Part shown: positions 8,582 through 17,843 of the stretch, one piece after another
Numbering within the stretch: position 1 is the first letter of the stretch
How the letters are laid out: every line of letters begins with the position of its first letter
Source of the DNA: Streptomyces sp. LBL
GTDB taxonomy: Bacteria; Actinomycetota; Actinomycetes; Streptomycetales; Streptomycetaceae
Length of the DNA stretch: 64,000 nt
Direction of reading: 5' to 3'
NCBI RefSeq assembly: GCF_029893585.1
Contig: NZ_JARXYX010000009.1
Location: 186,001 to 250,000, forward strand
Program-made: the position numbers and the translations under genes
Notes under the pieces: model-generated
What the model saw: only the letters and a program-made list of their open reading frames with translations
Database searches by the model: none
What the model was told of the DNA's origin: nothing

Positions 8582-9091
8582 CTACCGCCGTACGGCCCCT
8601 CGTGCCGCGTCCCTGCACAGCAACCGCAGCGACCCGCCATCCCCCGCGAAGGTTCGGCGGGCCTCGTCGATCGGGTCCCACAGCTTGCCGTCCGGGGTGC
8701 GGAGCCAGTGGTCGCCACCGGTCGCCCACCACTCGGCTCCGGACTGACGGGCGATCACCTCACCGGCGTACGCACCGAAGCCGCGCAGCACGCTCTCCAC
8801 GGCGGCGTACGGCGTTCCCTCCTTGCGTATCCCCTCGATCATCCGGTCGACGCGCCACAGACTCTGCGCCGAGTAGTCGAGCCGCAGCCGCGCCCCCTCG
8901 CGCATCATCGCCACCGCGTCCGCCGCCCACCGCACCGGCTTCGCCGCAGCCGAGGGCCTGGTCTCCTGGTATGTCGTCACCTCCCGGAAAGCGTCATCGC
9001 TCAGCGATTCGTCACCCGGATCCGGGGACTGCCCGGGACCGGTGCAGGACCGCCCCAGCGCCACCGCACGACGGTCACAGGACTCGCCCAC
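8582..9091 (-). CDS. Conserved-looking protein of unknown function
   Basis: Unrecognised 169-aa soluble protein. The part from about residue 40 has a well-ordered composition (TTYQETRPSAAAKPVRWAADA, LDYSAQSLWRVDRMIEGIRKEG, GFGAYAGEVIARQSGAEWW, DGKLWDPIDEARRTFAGD) and reads like a small globular alpha/beta fold. The first 35-40 residues are Pro/Asp-rich, and the real start may lie inside, for example at the GTG coding the Val before TTYQ. It lies 61 bp downstream of the next gene and about 200 bp upstream of the pair-2 sigma gene on the same strand, so it may be transcribed with the sigma cluster. Confidence 0.6.
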   Translation of the reverse strand: MGESCDRRAVALGRSCTGPGQSPDPGDESLSDDAFREVTTYQETRPSAAAKPVRWAADAVAMMREGARLRLDYSAQSLWRVDRMIEGIRKEGTPYAAVESVLRGFGAYAGEVIARQSGAEWWATGGDHWLRTPDGKLWDPIDEARRTFAGDGGSLRLLCRDAARGAVRR

Positions 9092-9152
9092 CAGCGAGGT
9101 TTACGAGGTCGACGCCTCACGGAGCGTCAGGGCCCCCGGAGCCGGTGACCGC

Positions 9153-9806
9153 TCAGCCCCGCTTCCCGCGCGCCCTGCGCGACACCACCGCGCGCAGCAC
9201 GCGCCGCCCCTCCGTCGACACCTCCAGCGCCCGCCGCAGCCCGCCCGCGCCGTGCTCCGCGAGCAGCTCCAGCACGACGACCTGACGGCGCAGTTCGGCG
9301 GCGACGAGCGGCGGCATGCCCTCCGTACGACCCTCCCGGCGGGCGTCGGCCAGGGCGGCTTCGGCCAAGGCGGCGTCCGCTTCACCGGGTGCCGCACCTC
9401 CGAGGAGCCGGTGGATCCGGAGCAAGGCGACCGAGCAGACGTCGGCCCACACCCGCACCTCGGCGACCGAGAGCACGGGCGGTGCGACCGCGAGCATCCG
9501 ACGGGCGAGCAGCACGGCCTCGTCACCGACGGCAGGGCCGCCGACGGCAGCGTTGTCGCCGGCCGCGATGCCGATGGCCCTGTCACCGCCCGGCTCCTCC
9601 AGGCCCCCGTCGCCGAGCTTGCTGCGGATCTGCTCCAGCCGCTCGCCCCAGGCGTCGGCGTCCTCACCGTCGGCGAGGCCGGCCCACAGGGGGCGCAGGA
9701 GTTCGTCGTCACCGCTCAGCAGGGGTAGACACCGATCCAAACAAGCCAACCCGCTGACTGCCAGACCACGCTCGTCGGCCTGAGCGATCAGTTCCACCAG
9801 GCTCAT
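9153..9806 (-). CDS. Helical protein of unknown function
   Basis: 217 aa from the ATG at 9806, which has a clear GGGAGG ribosome site (MSLVELIAQADERGL...). Entirely Ala/Leu/Glu/Arg-rich and predicted helical, with no signal peptide, membrane segment or recognised motif. First gene of a same-strand series running down through 8582-9091 towards the sigma factors. No function is proposed. Confidence 0.65.
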   Translation of the reverse strand: MSLVELIAQADERGLAVSGLACLDRCLPLLSGDDELLRPLWAGLADGEDADAWGERLEQIRSKLGDGGLEEPGGDRAIGIAAGDNAAVGGPAVGDEAVLLARRMLAVAPPVLSVAEVRVWADVCSVALLRIHRLLGGAAPGEADAALAEAALADARREGRTEGMPPLVAAELRRQVVVLELLAEHGAGGLRRALEVSTEGRRVLRAVVSRRARGKRG

Positions 9807-10013
9807 CCCACGCCTCCCTCGCCGGGCGGTGATCCCTGACGGAGTCCGCACATTCCCTTACTGCGCGCGACAGACCGGGAATGTCACAGAGGCACCACAA
9901 GGCACCACGCCGAGCCGGTCGAACAGGCGGAAGAAGAGGTTTTCGGCCAGCCCGTCCGCGGCGAGGTCGGCCCCGGCACGGCACGCGGCACGTCGAGCAG
10001 CCGGACATCGGGC

Positions 10014-10069
10014 ACCCGGCACCCGGCACCCGGCACCCGGCACCCGGCACCCGGCACCCGGCACCCGGC
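10014..10069. repeat. Eight perfect copies of heptamer ACCCGGC
   Basis: Eight uninterrupted 7-nt units in the gap between the GH20 stop (10098) and the 9153-9806 gene, just downstream of the hexosaminidase. The period is not a multiple of three, consistent with non-coding sequence. Likely a slipped-strand minisatellite. Confidence 0.9.
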
Positions 10070-10097
10070 ACCGGGGACTTCGCGCCGGACGCCCGCT

Positions 10098-11762
10098 TCA
10101 CCCCACCTGGTCGGCGAGCGCCCGGAACTCCGTCCAGGTCAGCTCGGGCTTCCCCGGGTCCCACAGCTTCTGCACGGTCGCCCTGAGCGGCATCCGGATG
10201 CCGGCCGCGACCTGCGCCTGGGTCTGGGCGTTCGCCAGGTCGCACCACACCGCGAAGGACCCGCCGAGGATCTGGTCGTTGTACTTCGCGGGCACCGCCT
10301 GTGTGTCGCGCACGACCAGCGGGGTCCACTGTTCGTAGATCCGCTGCCCGGTCGGATAGACGAAGGTCAGCGGCTCCCCGAGCACGTAGTACAGGAACTC
10401 GTCGTTGTAGTTGATGAGCTTGCGTCCGGTGCTCAGGTACTCCACCGGTGTCCGCGCCCCGATCTCCTTGCCCGTCCAGTACGCGACCTGGATGTCCTTG
10501 TCGGCCTGCACGGACGTACCCCGGAAGAAGCCGTCGTTCCAGGCGCGGGGGCTCTTGTCGTGGGCGCGGACCGTGTCGGCGCGGTCGTTGAGCCAGCCGG
10601 TGGTGAGGTCGGAGACGGTGCCGCCGGAGCCGTAGGCCTCCCTGGCGGCGGTGGCCAGCTGCGGGTAGGACGCCTGCGGGTCGGACACGGTCAGTGCCTG
10701 GTACTCGTCGCCGCCGAGGTGCCACTGACCGCCGGGGAACAACGGTGCGTACTCGTTCAGCAGGTCGTCGACGATCTCACCGGCCTTCGGCTTGGAGATG
10801 TCGACCGCGCCCCGGGTCGCCACGCCGCCCGTGTTGCGCAGCTGCAGGTCCGGGTGCGCGGCGATCACGGCGCCCAGGTGCCCCGGCGAGTCGATCTCGG
10901 GCACGACGGTGATGTGCCGGCTGGCCGCGAGGGCGACGATCCGCTTCACCTGCGCCTTCGTCAGATGCTCCTGGGACACGATCTCCGGGTGGGAGTCGGA
11001 CTCGATCCGGAACCCCTGATCGTCGGAGAAGTGCAGCCCGAGCTGGTTGAACTTGAGATCGCCGAGTTCCCGGACCCGGTCCTCGATCCAGCCCGCGGTG
11101 AAGTACTTGCGCGCGATGTCCAGCATCAGCCCGCGCACCGGCTTCGCCGGCTCGTCCCGTACGACACCCTCCGGCGCCGTACCGCCGCCACGCACCTCCT
11201 GCTTGAGCGTCCGGGTCCCGTAGAACACCCCGGACTCCGCCGGCCCGCTGATGTTCACCCGCCCCCCGCGCACGGTCATCGTGTACGACTCCGGGTCCGC
11301 GCCTTCGTCGTCGTTGAGCGACAGCCGTACGTCCCCGGCGCGCACGTCGTCCTTCTCGCCCGCGTACGTCAGCCCCAGCTCACCGGCGACCAGCCGCCCC
11401 TCGTCGGCCAGGCCCCCGTCGTTCACGACCACCCGCAGCCCCTTCTGCGGCTTCCACCCGGGACCGCGCGCCGCGGTGAACTCACGGACGGCGGGAATGG
11501 TGCGGGGCGCCTTGGACAAGGGGTAGGAGCGGGTGGGGGTAGGGCTCGGGGCCCCGGACCCGACGGCGGACGAACCCCCGGACGTGTCCGAGGAGGACTG
11601 CCCTGCCGACGTCCCGGGCCCGCTGCCATCACCGCCGCCCCCGGTGGCCCACACCCCGAGGCTCACGCCGGCCGCGACCGTCACGACAACCACCGCGACG
11701 ACCAGCACCCACGTCTGTTTCAACGCGCTCTTCGCCGGTGTCCGGCGCCTGTGCTGACTCAC
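10098..11762 (-). CDS. Beta-N-acetylhexosaminidase, GH20, membrane-anchored
   Basis: 554-aa glycoside hydrolase that removes terminal beta-linked GlcNAc/GalNAc. N-terminal Lys/Arg leader plus one membrane segment (about 17-40) and a Ser/Gly-rich linker, so probably surface-anchored. A GH20b domain (VREFTAARGPGWKP...) is followed by the barrel: GLMLDIARKYF, HFSDDQGFRIESDSHPE, VPEIDSPGHL, and the catalytic Asp-Glu pair in WHLGGDEYQ. Trp-rich subsite residues (AYWTGKEIG, YEQWTP) are intact. GTG start at 11762. Role: chitin/GlcNAc-oligomer or muropeptide recycling. No DasR-type palindrome was found upstream. Confidence 0.92.
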   Translation of the reverse strand: MSQHRRRTPAKSALKQTWVLVVAVVVVTVAAGVSLGVWATGGGGDGSGPGTSAGQSSSDTSGGSSAVGSGAPSPTPTRSYPLSKAPRTIPAVREFTAARGPGWKPQKGLRVVVNDGGLADEGRLVAGELGLTYAGEKDDVRAGDVRLSLNDDEGADPESYTMTVRGGRVNISGPAESGVFYGTRTLKQEVRGGGTAPEGVVRDEPAKPVRGLMLDIARKYFTAGWIEDRVRELGDLKFNQLGLHFSDDQGFRIESDSHPEIVSQEHLTKAQVKRIVALAASRHITVVPEIDSPGHLGAVIAAHPDLQLRNTGGVATRGAVDISKPKAGEIVDDLLNEYAPLFPGGQWHLGGDEYQALTVSDPQASYPQLATAAREAYGSGGTVSDLTTGWLNDRADTVRAHDKSPRAWNDGFFRGTSVQADKDIQVAYWTGKEIGARTPVEYLSTGRKLINYNDEFLYYVLGEPLTFVYPTGQRIYEQWTPLVVRDTQAVPAKYNDQILGGSFAVWCDLANAQTQAQVAAGIRMPLRATVQKLWDPGKPELTWTEFRALADQVG

Positions 11763-11917
11763 GGCGCCAACCTAAGCCCGCGCGACCGCTGCATGCGTCC
11801 ACCACACGTTCTGAAGCTCTCCCGTTCGGATGAAATGCGGGCATCCGTCGGACACGTCATGTCCACCCTCGATAACGTGACGGCACATCTCTCACACCAT
11901 CATCTGCCGAAACACTC

Positions 11918-12460
11918 GTGACGCCCACACATCTCCCTGGCCGAGTCGCCATACCGTCACTGCCCGAGCAGGCCCGGAACGCACCCGCCCCACCTGCCCC
12001 GCTGGACCACTTCAACACCGCCGGGGCCGACGAGGTGGAGCCCTTCCTCCTCACCTGCCTCCGCAGCCTCCGCTGGGCCCGCCGCCTCACCGCCCATCGC
12101 CCGTACCCCACTCTCGACGCCCTCCTGGCCGCGTCGGACGAGGCGGCGTACGACCTCACGGCGACCGACCTGGCCGAGGCCCTGGCCGGAGAATCCCTAC
12201 CCGCCCTGCCCGCCGACGCGTACTCGGCCGCCCGGATGGCGCTGAGCGCCGCCCAGTCGGCCTACAAGGCCCGATTCGGACACACGTTCGCCATCTGCCT
12301 CGACGGCATTCCTCCCTCGGAGTTCCCCGACCACCTCCTGGCGGCCATCCGGTCACGATTGACAAACGATCCCGAGGAAGAACGGGCCGTCACGGCCGAG
12401 GAACTCCGGCGCCTGGCGAAGGGACGCCTGGTGGACCGCCTCCGGGGCCCGGGGCTGTGA
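11918..12460 (+). CDS. OHCU decarboxylase-like protein, apparently lacking catalytic motif
   Basis: 180 aa. LDHFNTAGADEVEPFL..., then RPYPTLDALLAASDEAAYDLTATDLAEALA and AYKARFGHTFAICLDGIPPSEFPDHLLAAIRSRLTNDPEEERAVTAEEL align with the uric-acid pathway decarboxylase fold (UraD/OHCU family). The family motif HPxIG after the first helical part, which carries the catalytic His, is missing (GESLPALPADAY instead). It may therefore be a non-catalytic or re-purposed homologue. No urate genes lie nearby. GTG start at 11918 has no good ribosome site. Transcribed divergently from the hexosaminidase. Confidence 0.65.
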   Translation: MTPTHLPGRVAIPSLPEQARNAPAPPAPLDHFNTAGADEVEPFLLTCLRSLRWARRLTAHRPYPTLDALLAASDEAAYDLTATDLAEALAGESLPALPADAYSAARMALSAAQSAYKARFGHTFAICLDGIPPSEFPDHLLAAIRSRLTNDPEEERAVTAEELRRLAKGRLVDRLRGPGL

Positions 12461-12504
12461 CCTGTGCGGCTCCGCCGCAGGGCGTGACCCACTCCGCCGC
12501 GCGG

Positions 12505-12675
12505 CCCGACCAGCCCCGACGCACCCGCACACCGGCCCCGACCCCCTGCACGCGACCAGCCCCAACGCCCCGCACGTGACCAGCCCCGACCCACCCGCAC
12601 GTGACCGCCCCCGACACACCCGCCTGCGACCAGCCCACGACCCGCGCGCGACCAGCCCCGACGCACCCGCAAAGG
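12505..12675. repeat. Imperfect GACCAGCCCCGACxCACCCGCAC repeats upstream of sdhC
   Basis: About seven degenerate copies of a 20-24-nt unit built on CGACCAGCCCCGACGCACC occur between the OHCU-like gene and the sdh operon. The 440-bp gap (12461-12903) has no convincing gene. Two near-copies of GGCATACCTGxAGA follow at 12677-12705, possibly part of the sdh control region. Confidence 0.5.
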
Positions 12676-12903
12676 GCATACCTGTAGACGGCATACCTGC
12701 AGATGCCATGCAACACGCACGAACCACCGCAGATGGTGTCAAGCCTGGCCCATAAGCGTGCCACTTTGATCACACCGGTAGGCCCGGCGTAAGCCCAGCG
12801 CCAGCGCCTCGCTACGATGCTGGGGGCCGGTGGACCTACCCGGCCTGGCCCGTCCGACACAGAAGCCGGCGCGGCCCCAATCCCCGCTCCCGGAGGGTCT
12901 TCC

Positions 12904-13284
12904 GTGCCGGCTGGAACGCTGTACCGCGGCCGGGAAGGAATGTGGTCCTGGGTGGCTCATCGAGTCACCGGCGTCCTCATCTTCTTCTTCCTGTTCGTCC
13001 ATGTGCTGGACACCGCGCTCGTCCGTGTCTCGCCCGAGGACTACGACAAGGTCGTAGCCACCTACAAGACACCGCTCGTCGCGTGCCTGGAGTACGGCCT
13101 CGTCGCCGCGATCCTGTTCCACGCGCTCAACGGCCTGCGCGTCATCGCCGTCGACTTCTGGTCGAAGGGCCCGCGCTACCAGAAGCAGATGTTCTGGGCC
13201 GTCGCCGGTGTGTGGGTCGTGCTGATGCTCGGGGCGATCTACCCCGTCCTCGGCCACGCCGCTCGTGAACTGTTCGGGAGCTGA
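12904..13284 (+). CDS. sdhC: Succinate dehydrogenase cytochrome b556 subunit
   Basis: 126-aa membrane anchor of complex II. GTG at 12904 follows GGAGGGTC and gives the standard actinobacterial N-terminus (VPAGTLYRGREGMWSWVAHRVTG); longer upstream reading frames are not needed. Three membrane helices. Candidate haem and quinone-site residues include the His in WVAHRVTG and in FVHVLDTAL, and Arg in LNGLRVIAVDFW. First gene of sdhCDAB, 8 bp before sdhD. Confidence 0.95.
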   Translation: MPAGTLYRGREGMWSWVAHRVTGVLIFFFLFVHVLDTALVRVSPEDYDKVVATYKTPLVACLEYGLVAAILFHALNGLRVIAVDFWSKGPRYQKQMFWAVAGVWVVLMLGAIYPVLGHAARELFGS

Positions 13285-13292
13285 CGCGCGCG

Positions 13293-13787
13293 ATGTCGAA
13301 CAACACCGTCACCACTGACACCACCGCGGCCGGGGTCGGCCCCGTCGAGGGCGGGTCCCTCTACGACGTCGACAACCCGGCCCCTCTGATCGAGGCCCCG
13401 CGTCAGCGCACCAAGAAGTCCCCGAAGTCCACGCGGGGCAACTTCGAGATGGCCGCCTGGCTGTTCATGCGCCTGTCCGGCATCGTGCTGGTCGTCCTGG
13501 TCATCGGCCACCTGCTGATCCAGCTCGTGCTCGACGGCGGCGTCTCCAAGATCGGCTTCGCCTTCGTGGCGGGCCGCTGGGCGTCCCCGTTCTGGCAGGT
13601 CTGGGACCTGCTGATGCTGTGGCTCGCGATGCTGCACGGCGCCAACGGCCTGCGCACGATCATCAACGACTACGCGGAGCGGCCGGGCACCCGGCTGTGG
13701 CTCAAGGGCCTGCTCTACACCGCCACGGTGTTCACCATCCTGCTGGGCACGCTGGTGATCTTCACCTTCGACCCGAACATCCGCTAG
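13293..13787 (+). CDS. sdhD: Succinate dehydrogenase membrane anchor subunit
   Basis: 164 aa. An unusually long soluble N-terminus (about 45 residues, Thr/Pro/Lys-rich) precedes three membrane helices. [25 protein letters not shown] holds the conserved Arg/Ser and His; [14 protein letters not shown] is the quinone/haem-side motif. Together with SdhC it anchors SdhAB in the cytoplasmic membrane and passes electrons to menaquinone. Second gene of the operon, 19 bp before sdhA. Confidence 0.95.
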   Translation: MSNNTVTTDTTAAGVGPVEGGSLYDVDNPAPLIEAPRQRTKKSPKSTRGNFEMAAWLFMRLSGIVLVVLVIGHLLIQLVLDGGVSKIGFAFVAGRWASPFWQVWDLLMLWLAMLHGANGLRTIINDYAERPGTRLWLKGLLYTATVFTILLGTLVIFTFDPNIR

Positions 13788-13806
13788 GCACGGGGCTGCG
13801 AGAATC

Positions 13807-15561
13807 ATGAAGATCCACAAGTACGACACCGTCATCGTCGGCGCCGGTGGCGCGGGCATGCGCGCGGCCATCGAGTCGACGAAGCGCAGCCGCACCGCGG
13901 TGCTCACCAAGCTCTACCCGACCCGCTCCCACACGGGCGCCGCGCAGGGCGGCATGGCCGCCGCGCTGGCCAACGTGGAGGAGGACAACTGGGAGTGGCA
14001 CACCTTCGACACGGTCAAGGGCGGTGACTACCTGGTCGACCAGGACGCCGCCGAGATCCTGGCGAAGGAGGCCATCGACTCGGTCCTCGACCTGGAGAAG
14101 ATGGGCCTGCCGTTCAACCGCACCCCGGACGGCACCATCGACCAGCGCCGCTTCGGCGGTCACTCCCGCAATCACGGCGAGGCCCCGGTCCGCCGTTCCT
14201 GCTACGCGGCCGACCGCACCGGCCACATGATCCTCCAGACGCTGTACCAGAACTGCGTCAAGGAGGGCGTGGAGTTCTTCAACGAGTTCTACGTCCTGGA
14301 CCAGCTGATCACCGAGGTCGACGGCGTCAAGCGCTCGGCCGGTGTCGTGGCGTACGAGCTGGCCACCGGCGAGATCCACGTCTTCCAGGCGAAGGCCGTG
14401 ATCTACGCGTCCGGCGGCACCGGCAAGTTCTTCAGGGTGACGTCGAACGCGCACACCCTGACGGGCGACGGCCAGGCGGCGGTCTACCGCCGCGGCCTCC
14501 CGCTGGAGGACATGGAGTTCTTCCAGTTCCACCCGACCGGCATCTGGCGCATGGGCATCCTGCTGACGGAGGGCGCCCGCGGTGAGGGCGGCATCCTCCG
14601 CAACAAGGACGGCGAGCGCTTCATGGAGAAGTACGCGCCGGTCATGAAGGACCTCGCGTCCCGGGACGTGGTCTCCCGTTCCATCTACACGGAGATCCGC
14701 GAGGGCCGCGGCTGCGGCCCCGAGGGCGACCACGTCTACCTGGACCTGACGCACCTCCCGCCGGAGCAGCTGGACGCCAAGCTCCCGGACATCACCGAGT
14801 TCGCGCGCACCTACCTGGGCATCGAGCCGTACACGGACCCGATCCCGATCCAGCCCACCGCGCACTACGCGATGGGCGGCATCCCGACGAACGTCCAGGG
14901 TGAGGTGCTCTCCGACAACACCACGGTGGTCCCGGGCCTGTACGCGGCCGGCGAGGTCGCGTGCGTGTCGGTCCACGGCGCCAACCGTCTGGGCACGAAC
15001 TCGCTCCTGGACATCAACGTGTTCGGCAAGCGGGCCGGCATCGCGGCCGCCGACTACTCGCAGACGGCCGACTACGTCGAGCTGCCCGAGGACCCGGCGC
15101 GGCTGGTGCTCGACCAGGTCGAGCGGCTCCGCGACGCCACCGGCACCGAGCGGGTCGCGGTCCTGCGCCGCGAGCTGCAGGAGACCATGGACGCGAACGT
15201 CATGGTGTTCCGCACCGAGCAGACGATCAAGACGGCGGTCGAGAAGATCGCGGAACTCCGCGAGCGCTACCTGAACGTCTCGATCCAGGACAAGGGCAAG
15301 CGGTTCAACACCGACCTGCTGGAGGCCATCGAGCTGGGCAACCTGCTCGACCTGGCCGAGGTCATGGCGGTGTCGGCCCTGGCCCGCAAGGAGTCCCGCG
15401 GCGGTCACTACCGCGAGGACTACCCGAACCGCGACGACGTCAACTTCATGCGCCACACCATGGCGTACCGCGAGGTGGGTGACGACGGCACCGAGTCGAT
15501 CCGTCTCGACTACAAGCCGGTCGTCCAGACCCGCTACCAGCCGATGGAGCGTAAGTACTGA
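13807..15561 (+). CDS. sdhA: Succinate dehydrogenase flavoprotein subunit
   Basis: 584-aa catalytic subunit oxidising succinate to fumarate. FAD dinucleotide motif [14 protein letters not shown] at the N-terminus, the covalent-FAD His in [16 protein letters not shown], active-site residues in FHPTGIW and [11 protein letters not shown], and the capping [13 protein letters not shown] motif are all intact. Length is normal. The last base of the stop codon is the first base of sdhB's ATG. Confidence 0.98.
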   Translation: MKIHKYDTVIVGAGGAGMRAAIESTKRSRTAVLTKLYPTRSHTGAAQGGMAAALANVEEDNWEWHTFDTVKGGDYLVDQDAAEILAKEAIDSVLDLEKMGLPFNRTPDGTIDQRRFGGHSRNHGEAPVRRSCYAADRTGHMILQTLYQNCVKEGVEFFNEFYVLDQLITEVDGVKRSAGVVAYELATGEIHVFQAKAVIYASGGTGKFFRVTSNAHTLTGDGQAAVYRRGLPLEDMEFFQFHPTGIWRMGILLTEGARGEGGILRNKDGERFMEKYAPVMKDLASRDVVSRSIYTEIREGRGCGPEGDHVYLDLTHLPPEQLDAKLPDITEFARTYLGIEPYTDPIPIQPTAHYAMGGIPTNVQGEVLSDNTTVVPGLYAAGEVACVSVHGANRLGTNSLLDINVFGKRAGIAAADYSQTADYVELPEDPARLVLDQVERLRDATGTERVAVLRRELQETMDANVMVFRTEQTIKTAVEKIAELRERYLNVSIQDKGKRFNTDLLEAIELGNLLDLAEVMAVSALARKESRGGHYREDYPNRDDVNFMRHTMAYREVGDDGTESIRLDYKPVVQTRYQPMERKY

Positions 15562-16340
15562 TGGCAACCCCGACCCTGGACAAGGCGGACGCGGCCGGCA
15601 CGCCCGAGCCCGGCTTCGCCGACTCCCCGTACATCACGGCCACCTTCCGCATCCGCCGCTTCAACTCCGAGGTCTCGGCGGAAGCGGTCTGGGAAGACTT
15701 CCAGCTGGAGATCGACCCGAAGGAACGTGTCCTCGACGCCCTCCACAAGATCAAGTGGGAGCAGGACGGCACGCTCACCTTCCGCCGCTCGTGCGCCCAC
15801 GGCATCTGCGGTTCGGACGCGATGCGGATCAACGGCAAGAACCGTCTTGCCTGCAAGACCCTGATCAAGGACCTGAACCCCGAGAAGCCGATCACGGTCG
15901 AGGCCATAAAGGGCCTGACGGTCCTCAAGGACCTGGTCGTCGACATGGACCCGTTCTTCCAGGCGTACCGCGACGTCATGCCCTTCCTCATCACGAAGGA
16001 CACGAACGAGCCGACCCGGGAACGCCTCCAGACGGCGGAGGACCGCGAGCGCTTCGACGACACCACGAAGTGCATCCTCTGCGCGGCCTGCACCTCCTCC
16101 TGCCCGGTCTTCTGGAACGACGGCCAGTACTTCGGCCCGGCGGCCATCGTCAACGCCCACCGTTTCATCTTCGACTCGCGTGACGAGGCGGCCGAGCAGC
16201 GCCTGGAGATCCTCAACGACCGTGACGGCGTCTGGCGCTGCCGCACGACCTTCAACTGCACGGACGCCTGCCCGCGCGGCATCGAGGTCACGAAGGCGAT
16301 CCAGGAAGTGAAGCGGGCGCTGATCACGCGCCGCTTCTGA
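15561..16340 (+). CDS. sdhB: Succinate dehydrogenase iron-sulfur subunit
   Basis: 259 aa carrying three Fe-S clusters. The [2Fe-2S] motif is in RSCAHGICGSDAM with the distal Cys in NRLACKT. The [4Fe-4S] motif is CILCAACTSSCP, and the remaining Cys residues lie in CRTTFNCTDACPRGIEV. It relays electrons from SdhA to the membrane anchor. ATG overlaps the sdhA stop by one base. Last gene of the operon, followed by a strong terminator. Confidence 0.98.
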   Translation: MATPTLDKADAAGTPEPGFADSPYITATFRIRRFNSEVSAEAVWEDFQLEIDPKERVLDALHKIKWEQDGTLTFRRSCAHGICGSDAMRINGKNRLACKTLIKDLNPEKPITVEAIKGLTVLKDLVVDMDPFFQAYRDVMPFLITKDTNEPTRERLQTAEDRERFDDTTKCILCAACTSSCPVFWNDGQYFGPAAIVNAHRFIFDSRDEAAEQRLEILNDRDGVWRCRTTFNCTDACPRGIEVTKAIQEVKRALITRRF

Positions 16341-16363
16341 CACGTCGTCTTCCGTACGTGGGT

Positions 16364-16404
16364 GAGGGCCCCGCCCCCGGTTCGACACCGGGGGCGGGGC
16401 CCTC
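16364..16404 (+). terminator. sdhCDAB terminator hairpin
   Basis: Perfect 18-bp G+C-rich stem (16364-16381 with 16387-16404) around the loop TCGAC, 24 bp after the sdhB stop. It also lies just past the convergent Uma2 gene stop at 16412, so it may terminate both strands. No U-run follows, as is usual in Streptomyces. Confidence 0.9.
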
Positions 16405-16411
16405 CGCGTCG

Positions 16412-17029
16412 TCACGCGCCGGGGCGCCGGTTGATCGCCGTCAGGTCGATCTCCGTGTCGAACGGCACGGACACCTTGAGCCGGTCGTGGAAGATGCCGG
16501 TGAGACCGTAGGACTTCGAGGCCGGGTCGAGCTCGTAGACGTAGACGACGGGGAGGCCCTTGTCGTCGTCCTGCTCGACACGCCAGAAATGCGGCACCCC
16601 GGCTGTCGCGTATTTGCGGGGCTTGACCTCACGGTCACGTTCACGGGAATCCGGCGAAACGACCTCGACCGCGAGGATGACGTCCTCCGGTCTGTGCCAG
16701 GTCTGGGACGGGCCGGTGGCCGCCTCGGCGGGAATCACAAGGAGGTCCGGCTCGGGCCGGTTCTTGTCATCCAGCCGCACGGTGAATTCGCGGTCCACAT
16801 CCATGTGCTCCGGTGCCTGGCTCAGCAGGCTGTACTCCAGCAGGCGCATGCAGCGCAGGTGAAACCGGGTCTGCGGACTCATGAAGACGAGACTCCCGTC
16901 AATCAACTCCGTGTGCGGCGGGAGGCCCGGAATCCGGTCGAGGTCGTCCGCGGTCCAGCCCTCGGGGGGCGGGATCGGCCAGCGGTACGCCCGCTCGTCG
17001 TCGAGCCCGTTCTCGGATGCGGCGCTCAT
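16412..17029 (-). CDS. Uma2 family (DUF820) restriction-endonuclease-fold protein
   Basis: 205 aa from the ATG at 17029 (GGGAG spaced 5 nt); an ATG four codons upstream is possible. PPHTELIDGSLVFMSPQTRFHLRCMR, REFTVRLDDKNRPEPDLLVI and VILAVEVVSPDSRERDREVKPRKYATAGVPHFWRVE give the PD-(D/E)XK-like core: Glu in ELIDG, Asp in EPDLLV, Glu-x-Val in AVEVVS, and Lys in KPRKY. Uma2 proteins are very common in Streptomyces and cyanobacteria; their substrate is not established. A second member occurs at 21724-22344. Confidence 0.85.
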   Translation of the reverse strand: MSAASENGLDDERAYRWPIPPPEGWTADDLDRIPGLPPHTELIDGSLVFMSPQTRFHLRCMRLLEYSLLSQAPEHMDVDREFTVRLDDKNRPEPDLLVIPAEAATGPSQTWHRPEDVILAVEVVSPDSRERDREVKPRKYATAGVPHFWRVEQDDDKGLPVVYVYELDPASKSYGLTGIFHDRLKVSVPFDTEIDLTAINRRPGA

Positions 17030-17099
17030 CAGTGCTCCCATGCGACGGAGTCTCGCCTGTGGGCCCAGCGTACCCAGGGGCAATGACAGCCGCCTCACC

Positions 17100-17609
17100 T
17101 CAACGAGTGATCCCTCGGACGGCCGCCTCCGGGCAGGTGATGGCAGCTCTTCCGGCTGACGACCGAATCTCGCACCACAACAGCTTCCCTCCCCGGCCGA
17201 AGAGATCATCTCCGAGCGGATACCCACCCCACGCGTCCGCGTAATGGCATACGAGGAACAGCCCACGCCCACCGTCGGCCTCGGTCGGCACGGGACCGAG
17301 GGGACCTGATCGCTTGTCGAACGGAGGCGGGATGTGCGGGTTGGCGTCCCAGACGCTCACCCTTAGCCGACTGCGGTCCAGACCACGGAGGCGGAGGGTC
17401 GCGGGGCCGGTCGAGTACCGGTAGGCATTGGTGACCATTTCTGAGGCCAACAGCTCAGCGCTGTCCTGGAGTTGGGACATGCCGTGACCGACGAGAACGG
17501 CACGGAGGGTGACCCGGGCGATGCGCGCGGCGCGCGGGTCGTTGGGTAGTTGAAGTGCGTACGCCCAAGTTGGGGACACTTCGCACTCCGACGAGGATAC
17601 GGTGACCAT
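17100..17609 (-). CDS. ATP-binding protein, HATPase_c_2 / RsbW-like
   Basis: 169 aa from the ATG at 17609 (GGAGGGC ribosome site). GHKL ATPase core: N-box in SAELLASEMVTNAYRYS, G1 box in SVWDANPHIPPP (Asp), and G2 region EADGGRGLFLVCHYADAWG. Such small anti-sigma-like kinases sit beside DUF5753/DUF397 genes in many Streptomyces developmental loci. It is divergent from the HTH gene, with a 234-bp shared promoter region. Partner and phosphorylation activity are not readable from sequence. Confidence 0.88.
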   Translation of the reverse strand: MVTVSSSECEVSPTWAYALQLPNDPRAARIARVTLRAVLVGHGMSQLQDSAELLASEMVTNAYRYSTGPATLRLRGLDRSRLRVSVWDANPHIPPPFDKRSGPLGPVPTEADGGRGLFLVCHYADAWGGYPLGDDLFGRGGKLLWCEIRSSAGRAAITCPEAAVRGITR

Positions 17610-17843
17610 GAAGCCCTCCTGCGGTGGGGAACGTGGTTCGCTCGACCACCCGGCCGGGCGGTGGCAGTGCCGCGCGCGTGAGGTGCGGCGCGGTGCGCTT
17701 CCGGCTTGGCGGCGGGGGCGGTTGAGCGGCTTGGGTTTCACCGTACCCACCCGCGTAGAATGGTTACTACAAAATCTGCAGATGTATCCGACGTTCCACT
17801 CGTGTGGGTGACCTCGTACGACGCAAGGCAAGGGAGCGGGAAC

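Noticed and set aside
8377..8718. N-terminal extension of the pair-2 sigma factor
   Set aside because: The frame is open but Cys/Arg/Pro-rich and unlike any sigma factor; a TTG with a GAGGA site gives normal length.
10014..10069. Possible CRISPR-like array
   Set aside because: Head-to-tail 7-nt units without spacers are a simple minisatellite; no cas genes in the window.
13762..15567. 601-residue open frame antisense to sdhA
   Set aside because: It is the mirror of a strongly coding gene at 70+ percent G+C. The composition (Val/Leu/Asp/Arg/His-rich) is typical of antisense frames, with no ribosome site or domain.
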